Source: a virus. From it: DNA of 25,112 bases. Where the stretch lies: positions 1 through 25,112 of the IMG/VR virus record IMGVR_UViG_3300027865_000043; one strand, written 5' to 3'. Under the pieces are notes generated by a model. The model was not told the DNA's origin and did no database searches. It saw only the letters and a list, made by a program, of their open reading frames with translations. Made by a program: the position numbers and the translations under genes. Shown here piece after piece: positions 15,795 to 22,689 of this stretch; position 1 is the stretch's first letter, and each line of letters opens with the position of its first letter.

Positions 15795-16460
15795 TCATGC
15801 GAACACCTTCTGGTTGATCTTCTTTTGTTGCCAGGCTGCCAACTCAACGCCGGTTAGCGATGGTGCTAATTCCTTCAGAACGGCCAGGCTGGTCGTAATA
15901 TCTTCCAGGCTGTAAGTGTCAACGTGCAGGCCCATGCTCCGCAACCAGCCAGGCATGAAATCATTGGCCTCAACCAGCAACCTGGCATCTCGTGGCAGGC
16001 CTGAGATTTCAGCATATAGGCCAAGCTTATGACTTGCCGCCTTGGACGAGATGGCTCCAGACCATACAGGCGACTTAGTTTGCAGTGAATGCAATTGCTT
16101 ATCCTTATCTCGTGTCAGATAGATTATCCGCCTAATTGGAACGACCTCATTCACGGCTGGCAGCAGTTCAGGGGGCCAGCTATTTGCATCGCCTCCCGAG
16201 CCTGGTTGCTGGCGAATGAAGGTCCAATAGCTGCTGAATATGGCATCGTCTGGCTCGTACAAGTCCAGCACGTACCAGGGCAAGCGTGTGATTTCCGTTC
16301 GCATCTCATGATGCCAGGTAGCCCCAGGCACGGAGTTGAGTACCGTTGCCAACCACTTGGTGCCACAATGCCCTGAGCCTGCTATTACGTCAAACACGTT
16401 CGGCCATCCAGTCGGAGCACACCTGCTCTCGCTCATGATAATGGGTTGGGCGAAACTCAT
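15795..16460 (-). CDS. Sulfotransferase-like (P-loop) protein, 221 aa
   Basis: The sequence shows the two nucleotide-binding words of PAPS-dependent sulfotransferases. A P-loop-like motif, IAGSGHCGTKWLATVL (residues about 26-41), corresponds to G-x-x-R/H-S/C-G-T-x-x-L. Later comes IIYLTRDKDKQLHSL (about 112-126), with Arg117 and Ser125 spaced like the 3'-phosphate-binding residues. The protein is shorter than many sulfotransferases. It lies directly behind three glycosyltransferases, so a sulfated sugar is an attractive product, but this is inference. The start is uncertain: ATG 16460 has GGAG upstream but overlaps the previous gene by 71 bases; ATG 16436 and GTG 16397 (overlap eight bases) are alternatives that keep the P-loop. 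Confidence 0.7.
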   Translation of the reverse strand: MSFAQPIIMSESRCAPTGWPNVFDVIAGSGHCGTKWLATVLNSVPGATWHHEMRTEITRLPWYVLDLYEPDDAIFSSYWTFIRQQPGSGGDANSWPPELLPAVNEVVPIRRIIYLTRDKDKQLHSLQTKSPVWSGAISSKAASHKLGLYAEISGLPRDARLLVEANDFMPGWLRSMGLHVDTYSLEDITTSLAVLKELAPSLTGVELAAWQQKKINQKVFA

Positions 16461-17031
16461 AACCCACTCCGTGCCTATCCATTGGCATCAGGCGGGCGGA
16501 TAGTTCCTTGCTCACCCAGTGCATTGGCTCACCGTTTCCAATGTCCAATGACCAGTAAATGTCGCTCGCAGATGGATGCCTGGGCATCCTGACACGACGA
16601 GCCACTTCAGGCCTGAACAATTGAAAGTGACCCTTGAGGATGGATGCGTAACCGTCCTGGCTCACGATGTCAGGTGCGTAATGAGGGGCGTCTGGCTGCA
16701 ACCCTCGCCCAGCCACACCCAGCAGATGGGAAGGGCACTTGTCGCCGTGAATCTGGATCGCATCTTCCAAATAGTGATCGTCACCCACCATGAAATCATC
16801 ATCCTGAAACATGACGAACTCCGTCTCGGGCCGACCAGCGAACACGTATCGCGCCCACTCACCAGCGTTCCAGGGGATGATAATTGGCTTGTCAGCGCCA
16901 AACGTTTGCACATCGTGATTATTGATCAGCCACACCTCCACAGGGATCGTCTGATTGCGAAGGGATTGCACTATCGCTGACATGTTTAGTTGTCGTTGAT
17001 ACGAGAGTAGGATAGCAGTTACAGCAACCAT
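16390..17031 (-). CDS. GT-A glycosyltransferase-like protein (third of three), 213 aa
   Basis: The beginning VAVTAILLSYQRQLNMSAIV resembles the first strand and helix of family 2 glycosyltransferases. VWLINNHD follows, and then FVMFQDDDFMVGDD, which carries the DDD metal/nucleotide-sugar motif (residues 77-79). A later acidic site, SASDIYWSLDIG (Asp157), is at the usual place of the catalytic or acceptor-side region. No membrane segment is present, so it is a soluble cytoplasmic enzyme. The start ATG shares a base with the TAA of the preceding glycosyltransferase gene (TAATG). Donor and acceptor cannot be predicted. Confidence 0.8.
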   Translation of the reverse strand: MVAVTAILLSYQRQLNMSAIVQSLRNQTIPVEVWLINNHDVQTFGADKPIIIPWNAGEWARYVFAGRPETEFVMFQDDDFMVGDDHYLEDAIQIHGDKCPSHLLGVAGRGLQPDAPHYAPDIVSQDGYASILKGHFQLFRPEVARRVRMPRHPSASDIYWSLDIGNGEPMHWVSKELSARLMPMDRHGVGYEFRPTHYHEREQVCSDWMAERV

Positions 17032-17567
17032 TATTCTGGCGCTCCTCCGCTTATCCTCTGAACGGCTGCCAGTTGCTCATCCAGCCAGACAACTTCAGGG
17101 CCATCCTGCCAGATGGAGTCAAGGAAATAGTAATCGCCACACCGTTCCTGGGCGAAGGCGTGGATATGATCGGCCCAAATGTCTTGCCTGGTAATGAAGT
17201 CACACGACCCAATATGGCCCAGTTTCGGCTCCTTCTCCCACACAGTAGCATCGGGCAGCAGCCCGAACCAGTCATGCTGGGCGCGGAAAACGACAACGCC
17301 TGGCTTGTCTTTTGCAGCCTGCTTTAATAGGGCGATGGCCTGCTCCGTACTGAGCATGTCATCATCATCAAGGATGAGAACATACTCGCCTTCCGGCATG
17401 GCCCACTGCAATGCAGCATTGGCCCATCCAACACCACGCCCCTCATCGTCCTCGATCAGGATGTGTTCAAAGTCCTGATCGGTTTGCATCTCCAACGATT
17501 CCACGTTCTTTGCCATCATCCCAGGTCGTTTGGGATGGCATCGCGTCACAACACTTAAGAAGGCCAT
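17031..17567 (-). CDS. Family 2-like glycosyltransferase (second of three), 178 aa
   Basis: The opening FLSVVTRCHPKRPGMMAKNV and VESLEMQTDQDFEHILIEDD is a good match to the N-terminal nucleotide-binding half of GT2 enzymes (S-V-V-T-R, then S-L-x-x-Q-T, then D-x-E-x-I-L-I-x-D-D). The DxD region is GEYVLILDDDDMLSTEQ (Asp67-70). Residues 112-170 are shorter than usual, with CDFITRQDIWADH, so the acceptor part is minimal. It overlaps the first glycosyltransferase gene by 13 bases, with GAGG just before its ATG. The small size suggests a phage-adapted enzyme. Target unknown. Confidence 0.85.
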   Translation of the reverse strand: MAFLSVVTRCHPKRPGMMAKNVESLEMQTDQDFEHILIEDDEGRGVGWANAALQWAMPEGEYVLILDDDDMLSTEQAIALLKQAAKDKPGVVVFRAQHDWFGLLPDATVWEKEPKLGHIGSCDFITRQDIWADHIHAFAQERCGDYYFLDSIWQDGPEVVWLDEQLAAVQRISGGAPE

Positions 17568-18196
17568 AGCACCTCGCCATCTTCTCGCTTGTGTCCGCAG
17601 ACAACCCTGGTGTCAGCCATCATGCTGTAATTGGCAGTATAGGCATCGTTGGTAAACCACGTGTCGCAGTGGACGCCAGGATTGTTCGTGATGCGGAAGG
17701 GGAGATCCTCCAACACCTGGCGCTTGATCAGAACACAACCGAGACCAGCACCCGAACAGGGTACGATGTCCTTGGATGGAGGCCACAAGCCCCGGACACT
17801 GAAACTCTCGCCAATGTTGAGGGCCTTCTTTCCAGCATACTTGTCGTCAGCGTAATAGCGCTCGAACAGGTTAACGACATGGGTTTGCCTGAACACGTAC
17901 ACCCCATATGCAATGTCCACATCCAATGCCCATAATCGTTGCAGGGCATTGGCAGGGGGTATGATGTCACTCTCGATTACGAGCATGGCATCATACCCAC
18001 CAGCCAGGAACGTCTCACGACCTCGTTGGTATTGATGATGGTGATTACGAATGCCGGTCTTTCGGCCATCCCCAGGCAATGGGTTGTCGCGCTGAAAGAC
18101 ATGAGTAATTGGCCCATGCCAATCAAGGGCCAGAACTGCATCAATGGTCTCCGGTTCTAACCGATAGACCGGCGTAAACACCATCACGTCATCCAC
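17555..18196 (-). CDS. GT-A glycosyltransferase-like protein (first of three), 213 aa
   Basis: The N-terminus MDDVMVFTPVYRLEPETIDA reads like the first strand of a GT-A fold. AMLVIESDIIPPANALQRLW carries the acidic ESD motif (residues 75-77) followed by the Pro pair typical of such enzymes. Near the end, GVHCDTWFTNDAYTANY and RVVCGHKRE supply Asp178 and His202, as expected for the catalytic-base and metal-ligand region. The start is GTG at 18196, which shares its first base with the stop of the capsid gene (TAGTG), so it is translated by coupling to the most abundant head protein. Substrate is not deducible. Confidence 0.8.
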   Translation of the reverse strand: MDDVMVFTPVYRLEPETIDAVLALDWHGPITHVFQRDNPLPGDGRKTGIRNHHHQYQRGRETFLAGGYDAMLVIESDIIPPANALQRLWALDVDIAYGVYVFRQTHVVNLFERYYADDKYAGKKALNIGESFSVRGLWPPSKDIVPCSGAGLGCVLIKRQVLEDLPFRITNNPGVHCDTWFTNDAYTANYSMMADTRVVCGHKREDGEVLWPS

Positions 18197-19428
18197 TAGG
18201 CGCTCGGGTGCACACCGAAGCCGATGGCTTCAGACTGCAAAACGCCATAGTCAATTCTAAACATGTAGTTAAGAATCACCTCGCCATTGGCTGCCCTTGT
18301 GTAGGGGTCCCTGATAATGGAGAAACCAGGGGCCTCGTACATGCCGACATAGTTCCAGTTGCCAAAATAGAGCGACTTGGCGGATGCCGCCGTCGCGCCC
18401 GACTTCTGGCTATACTTGACCGGGAACCCTAGCAAGGAAGGGCCAGCCTGGAATCCTTGCTGGTTGTCAGCGTAGCGACGAACGTTTGCGTCATCCAGCA
18501 AAACGATCTCGCCATGCACGGAGCGCTTCATCACCCAGGCAACAGACCCGCTATCGTCCAGATATGCGGCTATATTGTCGTTGTAGGTGACAGGTTCCAA
18601 CTCATCCACTGCGATCACTGTTGCACTGGAGAACGTCTTGAGCGTTGCACCATTGGCAGCCACTTCGGTCAACAGTAGGCTGTTACGTGTTTTAGCCATG
18701 CCGCGCCCGATGAAATCTTCCAAGAAAGTGAGTAGGCGGCTTTCTTCGTCTTCCATCAGTTCAACGGTTAGATCCACCTTCTTTGTGTACTTGACGAGGG
18801 TCAGCGTAACCTTGGTCACTGCCGGAGCGTCTCGGTCGTAGGCCCCAGATTCGGCAGTACTCACGAACTCGCCATCATCCTCATTGTCAACAGGCACATC
18901 CACTGCCGTGCCAACGCCGGGAACGGATCGCACGCCAAGGCCGTTAGTCAGATCCATCTCATCGCGTCGGGCTATGATGCCGTTGTAATGGCCAGTAGGC
19001 ACCAAGTCACCACCATCACCAGCGGTCGTGATGTTCATGGTGGTATCATTGCTGGCTCGCTTCTCAGGCCCAAGACGGATGCTGTTCTCTCCATCCTGAA
19101 TATGTGATACTCCGCCCATGTCGCCATGCCTGATGAACGCCTTCATAGCGTTCGGCTCATTATCACCTGGGTTGGTGATAATGGTGGGGGCTTGGCGAGT
19201 CGTTGGTTCCGTGACAGGAGTCGGCGCAGGTTCGGATGGGCGCCCTGCTCGCTCTTCCAAACGCTTGGCGCGTTCTTCCAATTGGGCAGCCTCGTCCATA
19301 TAGCCCTTGTGCTCAGTGGTCTCCTCATCAGTCAGGCCGCGATCCTCACCCTCAGCGGCATCCACTATGGCATCGGCCTTGTCTAAAAGCTTGGAGCGCT
19401 GTTGCCTCAGTTCTCTTGCGTTCTTCAT
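18196..19428 (-). CDS. Major capsid protein, HK97 fold, 410 aa
   Basis: Residues 1-62 are a charged coiled coil (LRQQRSKLLDKADAIVDA, then AQLEERAKRLEERA), followed by a Pro/Thr linker to about residue 90. This is the N-terminal delta/scaffolding domain that the prohead protease normally removes. The mature part begins around residues 95-130 and shows the usual capsid pattern: AGDGGDLVPTGHYNGIIARR, then KYTKKVDLTVELMEDEESR, WVMKRSVHGEIVLLDD, GPSLLGFPVKYS and LYFGNWNYVGMYEAPGFSII. The length is normal for fused-scaffold HK97 capsids. GAGGT lies eight bases before the ATG. It follows the protease gene by six bases and precedes the glycosyltransferases with an overlapping stop/start. Confidence 0.93.
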   Translation of the reverse strand: MKNARELRQQRSKLLDKADAIVDAAEGEDRGLTDEETTEHKGYMDEAAQLEERAKRLEERAGRPSEPAPTPVTEPTTRQAPTIITNPGDNEPNAMKAFIRHGDMGGVSHIQDGENSIRLGPEKRASNDTTMNITTAGDGGDLVPTGHYNGIIARRDEMDLTNGLGVRSVPGVGTAVDVPVDNEDDGEFVSTAESGAYDRDAPAVTKVTLTLVKYTKKVDLTVELMEDEESRLLTFLEDFIGRGMAKTRNSLLLTEVAANGATLKTFSSATVIAVDELEPVTYNDNIAAYLDDSGSVAWVMKRSVHGEIVLLDDANVRRYADNQQGFQAGPSLLGFPVKYSQKSGATAASAKSLYFGNWNYVGMYEAPGFSIIRDPYTRAANGEVILNYMFRIDYGVLQSEAIGFGVHPSA

Positions 19429-19434
19429 TGCTGA

Positions 19435-20046
19435 TTACCTCATCCTTGCTGTTGCGGTCTTGAGCCGAAACCGCTCACGTTGCTCCTGCATACGTGCCCG
19501 GTCAGCCTGGTCGGTGGCCTCATCTCCGTCCTCGGATAATGAAGCCGCAATAGCCCTCGCCTCAACGCTCGTCTGCGGATACGCGGGATAGGTCACTATG
19601 GAAACATCGAATAAATCCACATCAATCAATTCTCGGACGTTCTGGTCCTTATCCCAGGCCTCCTCGCGCATCCAGAATCCGAACGACATCTGGGTGATGT
19701 CCCCTCGTTGCATACTGATAATTAGGTCATTAGACCACTGCGTATCAGGAGGAACGATCTGGACCCGTAGCCCCTGGTCATCTTCGTCCAGGGCCAGAGT
19801 TTTGGCCCTGTTTCGTCCAAGCACGTACTTGCTGTCATGCTCGAACAGGGCGCGCACGTCGTTTTCCTCGATACTTTTCGCAAAAGCGCCAGACCGAATC
19901 TTCTCCCTGAACCCGCCCAGGTTCTCGCTCAACTCATCAAAAACGGCTGCGTAGCCAACAATGATTCCTGGCTCGTCATCAGTTGCCGCCCTTACTTCCC
20001 AATCTTGGAAGGGAGCGACTCGTCTTTCTTCTTTCTTCTTCGTCAT
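19435..20046 (-). CDS. Prohead protease, HK97 (U35) family, 203 aa
   Basis: The conserved start of the family is visible in GIIVGYAAVFDELSENLGGF, followed by REKIRSGAFAKSIEENDVRA. The catalytic His lies in LFEHDSKYVLGR (His70 from the ATG at 20046). The catalytic Ser lies in QMSFGFWMREE (Ser121). The motif FDVSIVTYPAYPQTSVEAR closes the core. It cleaves the capsid delta domain during prohead maturation. The frame is open eight codons upstream to a GTG at 20070, but the ATG at 20046 overlaps the portal stop as ATGA with AGGTGG upstream. The charged C-terminal tail (about residues 170-203) may serve self-removal or capsid binding. Confidence 0.93.
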   Translation of the reverse strand: MTKKKEERRVAPFQDWEVRAATDDEPGIIVGYAAVFDELSENLGGFREKIRSGAFAKSIEENDVRALFEHDSKYVLGRNRAKTLALDEDDQGLRVQIVPPDTQWSNDLIISMQRGDITQMSFGFWMREEAWDKDQNVRELIDVDLFDVSIVTYPAYPQTSVEARAIAASLSEDGDEATDQADRARMQEQRERFRLKTATARMR

Positions 20047-22028
20047 CCTGACACCACCTGACAATCGCACCCACGGTGGGCTGGCGCATGGCCAATGTTC
20101 CGACTGGGTACGAGTGCTCCATTAGGCGCGTCGTCTGCAAACGACTCGCCAGCCTCAATAAATGCCTGTGCGATTGCCACTACCTTGCCGTGCAACCTCG
20201 TGCAGTACGGGCAACTCTTACCAATAGAGACCCATCGCAGACGAGTCACGCCAACCATCGTGTAAATGGCCACTGCGAAGGCGTTGCCACTTCTGACGCT
20301 TTCCTCATTGGCCACACCGCTGGGACGCTGTTCGCGCCATTCCTGCATCGTCGCCTCGATTTCTACCAGTGCGTTTTCTTCAAATTCCTCAAGGATAGAA
20401 TCCAGCCTGGCCCGACTACGATCCGACTGCCGTTTGCCCAGCATCTCGGCATACGACACCATGAAATTGGTATAACGCTCCTCGTCTATCTGTTCGCCAG
20501 TTTCCTGCTCCACCTCATTTGCTACCAGGCCAGCATAGGTGCGTAGAACTGGCACCCATTGGCGCGCCGTGAATATGGCATGATCCTCGTAGAACGTGTC
20601 AAGCCAATCCGAGAAGTCGGACGCCCCTCGCTGGGCCAGGTGCTTATTGGCAGCATTGCCCACGTCGTTTGCTTCCCTTCTCAGAATTCTGGCGGCAGTG
20701 TCACGGAATAGGCCTAGCGAGGTTCGTTGTAGGCGATACCTGCCAGCAGCAGATCGGGTCGCCCTGGCCTCTGATTCCTCCTCATCCGTTGACGCATTGT
20801 CGTAAACGGAACGAGGTTCGTCAGTGGGCATTGGCGGGGCGACTTGATCCACAGGAATCATGTTGAGGGGTACGAGGTATATGTCCCCACCCTCCACCGG
20901 GTTCATGTTTTCCAGTCGCCTGATGTCGTTGGCCGATAGCCATCCATTTTGTCGCCCTGTTGCATAGGCGGCATAGCGGCTGGTGATGTCCCCACGGAGC
21001 AGGCCATCCACTAAGAACTCGGCAAAATACTGCTCTCGCTCCGCTCCTGTCATCAGCCGTTCCGCAATGGTCATCTCCCATCGGACCAGCCAGGGCCTCA
21101 GCGAATGCATCACGAACTCCAGTGATTGGTGTTCTATGTTGCTGAAGGTTGCCCGGTCCAGGTCTCCTATCATATGAGGGGGAACCCGGTAGATCCTGGC
21201 TATTTCGGTTGTCTGATATTTTCGGGTCTCAAGAAATTGGGCATCGTCTGGAGGGATGCCTATGCGCTCGTATTCCATCCCCTCCTCAAGAACGGCAATG
21301 CGGTGAGCCTTGTCAAGTCCCGAATACAGTTCTTCCCACTGTTCCCGAAGACTTTTCACTGCTGGCTCGCTCAATTCCATCGGGTGCTTTAAGACACCAG
21401 CCATCTGAGCGCCGTTGCCGAAAAACGTAGCGCCGAATTTCTCGGCAGCCTGGCCCAACCCGATTGCGTTCCTGGCCAGGGCAATGGGCGATAGGCCGAA
21501 CAAGCCGTTCAGACCAAGCCCCCGCAGGTGGAGCACCTGCCAGCCCTTAAGCGTTTTTAGCTCGCCGCTAGGTAATCTGTAGTGATATTCTATATCATCC
21601 TGCGTGCGTGTAATGCTTTCCATATTTCGTGACATTAGTGGCCATAAGGCTGTCGCCCTGCCGTTGGCATCGTACGCGATTTCTGCATATGCATTGCCCC
21701 ATAGGAGCAAGTGCGTTTGCATCAATTCTCGGAACTCGAACGATGTCTGAATGGGATTGGGTGCATCGTGTAGCAGACGATATAGATAGAATTCAGGTGC
21801 TCGCCGCTTCCCTTCATCACCTAATCGCTCATAGACGAAGAGGGGTAGGCTTGCAATTGACTCGGCCAGCACACGCACAGCAGCATAGACCGCTGAATAA
21901 TTTAGCGCGTTTACGGCTGTTACCTTGACCCCTGCTGTCGTTGGTGTCCCCACCCTCATCTCTCGCCACTGTTTGTTATCGACTAGACTAAGATTACGGC
22001 GCTCAAATAGTCTGCTAAACAGGCCCAT
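20043..22028 (-). CDS. Portal protein fused to MuF-like minor head domain, 661 aa
   Basis: Residues 1 to about 405 form an HK97-type portal: AVYAAVRVLAESIASLPLFV near the start, LLLWGNAYAEIAYDANGRA, then FFGNGAQMAGVLKHP (about 203-216), RIYRVPPHMIGDLDRATFSN (about 278-297) and RLENMNPVEGGD. An acidic linker (residues 410-425) leads to a helical domain from about 430 to 600. The end, WVSIGKSCPYCTRLHGKVV and PAHRGCDCQV, is the Cys/His-rich finish seen in Mu F / SPP1 gp7-like minor head proteins (Cys606, Cys609, His651, Cys654, Cys656). These are usually separate proteins encoded after the portal. No internal stop or start suggests that the two parts are split here. AGGAG lies six bases before the ATG. 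Confidence 0.88.
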   Translation of the reverse strand: MGLFSRLFERRNLSLVDNKQWREMRVGTPTTAGVKVTAVNALNYSAVYAAVRVLAESIASLPLFVYERLGDEGKRRAPEFYLYRLLHDAPNPIQTSFEFRELMQTHLLLWGNAYAEIAYDANGRATALWPLMSRNMESITRTQDDIEYHYRLPSGELKTLKGWQVLHLRGLGLNGLFGLSPIALARNAIGLGQAAEKFGATFFGNGAQMAGVLKHPMELSEPAVKSLREQWEELYSGLDKAHRIAVLEEGMEYERIGIPPDDAQFLETRKYQTTEIARIYRVPPHMIGDLDRATFSNIEHQSLEFVMHSLRPWLVRWEMTIAERLMTGAEREQYFAEFLVDGLLRGDITSRYAAYATGRQNGWLSANDIRRLENMNPVEGGDIYLVPLNMIPVDQVAPPMPTDEPRSVYDNASTDEEESEARATRSAAGRYRLQRTSLGLFRDTAARILRREANDVGNAANKHLAQRGASDFSDWLDTFYEDHAIFTARQWVPVLRTYAGLVANEVEQETGEQIDEERYTNFMVSYAEMLGKRQSDRSRARLDSILEEFEENALVEIEATMQEWREQRPSGVANEESVRSGNAFAVAIYTMVGVTRLRWVSIGKSCPYCTRLHGKVVAIAQAFIEAGESFADDAPNGALVPSRNIGHAPAHRGCDCQVVSG

Positions 22029-22180
22029 TAACGGCTCCTCATGGCAGCGAACAGGCCGAGCAGTAGGAGGATGGCCCCCTCAACGACCAGCATGGCTGGC
22101 ACTGACACGAACCATAGTCCGACACCGATCAACAGCATCCCTATCACGATCAATACATCTTCCGCCGCAATGGATCTCAT
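22028..22180 (-). CDS. Small two-segment membrane protein, 50 aa
   Basis: A short frame begins MRSIAAEDVLIVIGMLLIGV and ends LLLLGLFAAMRSR, then TAA. Two hydrophobic segments, residues about 9-31 and 35-47, are separated by one Glu. Both ends carry Arg, so a hairpin in the inner membrane is plausible. The stop shares bases with the portal ATG (TAATG), and the gene occupies the entire gap before the portal. That is strong support for a real gene even though the ATG at 22180 has no good binding site and lies only five bases after the T-run of the terminator-like hairpin. A later TTG start (codon 10, with GGAAG upstream) is possible. Function unknown. Confidence 0.7.
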   Translation of the reverse strand: MRSIAAEDVLIVIGMLLIGVGLWFVSVPAMLVVEGAILLLLGLFAAMRSR

Positions 22181-22185
22181 AAACG

Positions 22186-22230
22186 AAAAACGGGCACATC
22201 CGTCTCCAGTAGAGATACAGATGCGCCCGG
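22186..22230 (-). terminator. Intrinsic terminator-like hairpin before the portal block
   Basis: On the minus strand, CGGGCGCATC (22229-22220) pairs with GATGTGCCCG (22200-22191): ten pairs with one G-U. The stem continues through a small bulge to TCTC pairing with GAGA, around a TACTG loop. Five T residues follow directly (22190-22186). GC-rich stem plus T-run is the form of a factor-independent terminator. It lies between the nuclease gene and the membrane-protein/portal genes, so either the portal operon is attenuated or transcription passes through partially. Confidence 0.75.
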
Positions 22231-22274
22231 GTTATTACCTGAACGATATTAGGTTGTGTGACCCACAGGGGCCA
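22186..22274 (-). ncRNA. Candidate small RNA or attenuated leader, about 89 nt
   Basis: A promoter-like sequence at 22310-22282 would start transcription near 22274, and a terminator-like hairpin with T-run ends at 22186. The enclosed stretch has no open reading frame of note and contains short self-complementary words such as TGTG-GGT-CACA ahead of the main hairpin. It could be a small RNA or the leader of the portal operon. The start point is estimated from the usual distance to the -10 box, not observed. Confidence 0.4.
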
Positions 22275-22281
22275 CGCCGTC

Positions 22282-22310
22282 AGTCTAGCAGATCACCGAT
22301 TCTCTGTCAA
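22282..22310 (-). promoter_or_regulatory. Promoter-like sequence, sigma-70 type with extended -10
   Basis: On the minus strand, TTGACA (22310-22305) is a perfect -35 box. A 17-base spacer leads to TAGACT (22287-22282), which matches TATAAT at four of six places and is preceded by TGC, an extended -10 element. It overlaps the 3' end of the nuclease frame. It is the only promoter-like sequence noticed in this tightly packed operon. Confidence 0.5.
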
Positions 22311-22689
22311 TTGCCCTTGATCCGTAAGGTACATCTTTTCTTCGGGTGGTAGCTGGGTATTGTTGTCTCCCGCATATCGGTCGAAAAGCATCGGGCGTAC
22401 CCCTGATGCCTGAACTCTGATGCGGTATATGTTGGACGCCATTGGTAATCTCCTCTATTTGCTTACCTGACAGATGGAACCACTCGTTGCGCACTTCCGT
22501 TTGACAGTGGGCGAAAAGACGATGCAGCCGTTCTTCCTGGGCCTCATCTCCTTCTATTGTGCTCACTACGCTGAGTCGTCTCGGATTGCCCGTTTGCAGT
22601 TCTGCCAGCCGGTCACTAATGTCACGACTTGTATATCCAATTTTGTAATAATCAGTCCCATCCATTCGTATCACATACACCACCTCCAT
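22285..22689 (-). CDS. GIY-YIG-like (T5orf172/MUG113) nuclease domain protein, 134 aa
   Basis: Residues 1 to about 82 form a recognisable domain: VVYVIRMDGTDYYKIGYTSR carries the GIY/YIG-equivalent words YVI and KIG. Then come ISDRLAELQTGNPRRL and EERLHRLF, and the closing EVRNEWFHL, with the Glu-Trp-Phe typical of the T5orf172/MUG113 branch. Members are small endonuclease-like proteins found in phages and mobile elements. From residue 83 on the sequence no longer looks like the family. It lies over a different frame (22442-22293) that looks more protein-like, so this end may be an artefact of a deletion. Start: ATG 22689 (TGATG overlap) or GTG 22692. Role in packaging or DNA cutting is unproven. 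Confidence 0.7.
   Translation of the reverse strand: MEVVYVIRMDGTDYYKIGYTSRDISDRLAELQTGNPRRLSVVSTIEGDEAQEERLHRLFAHCQTEVRNEWFHLSGKQIEEITNGVQHIPHQSSGIRGTPDAFRPICGRQQYPATTRRKDVPYGSRAIDRESVIC
22293..22442 (-). CDS. Short overlapping frame, possible truncated gene, 49 aa
   Basis: Inside the 3' part of the nuclease frame another frame starts at ATG 22442 with AGGAG seven bases upstream. It reads MASNIYRIRVQASGVRPMLF, then DRYAGDNNTQLPPEEKMYLT, and ends DQGQLTENR. The strand-then-turn pattern and PPEEKMYL word look like the natural beginning of a larger protein; the frame stops after 49 codons. It starts exactly where the conserved nuclease domain ends. Either this is a real small gene overlapping the nuclease tail, or the first part of a longer gene lost by deletion. 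No family is named. Confidence 0.5.
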   Translation of the reverse strand: MASNIYRIRVQASGVRPMLFDRYAGDNNTQLPPEEKMYLTDQGQLTENR

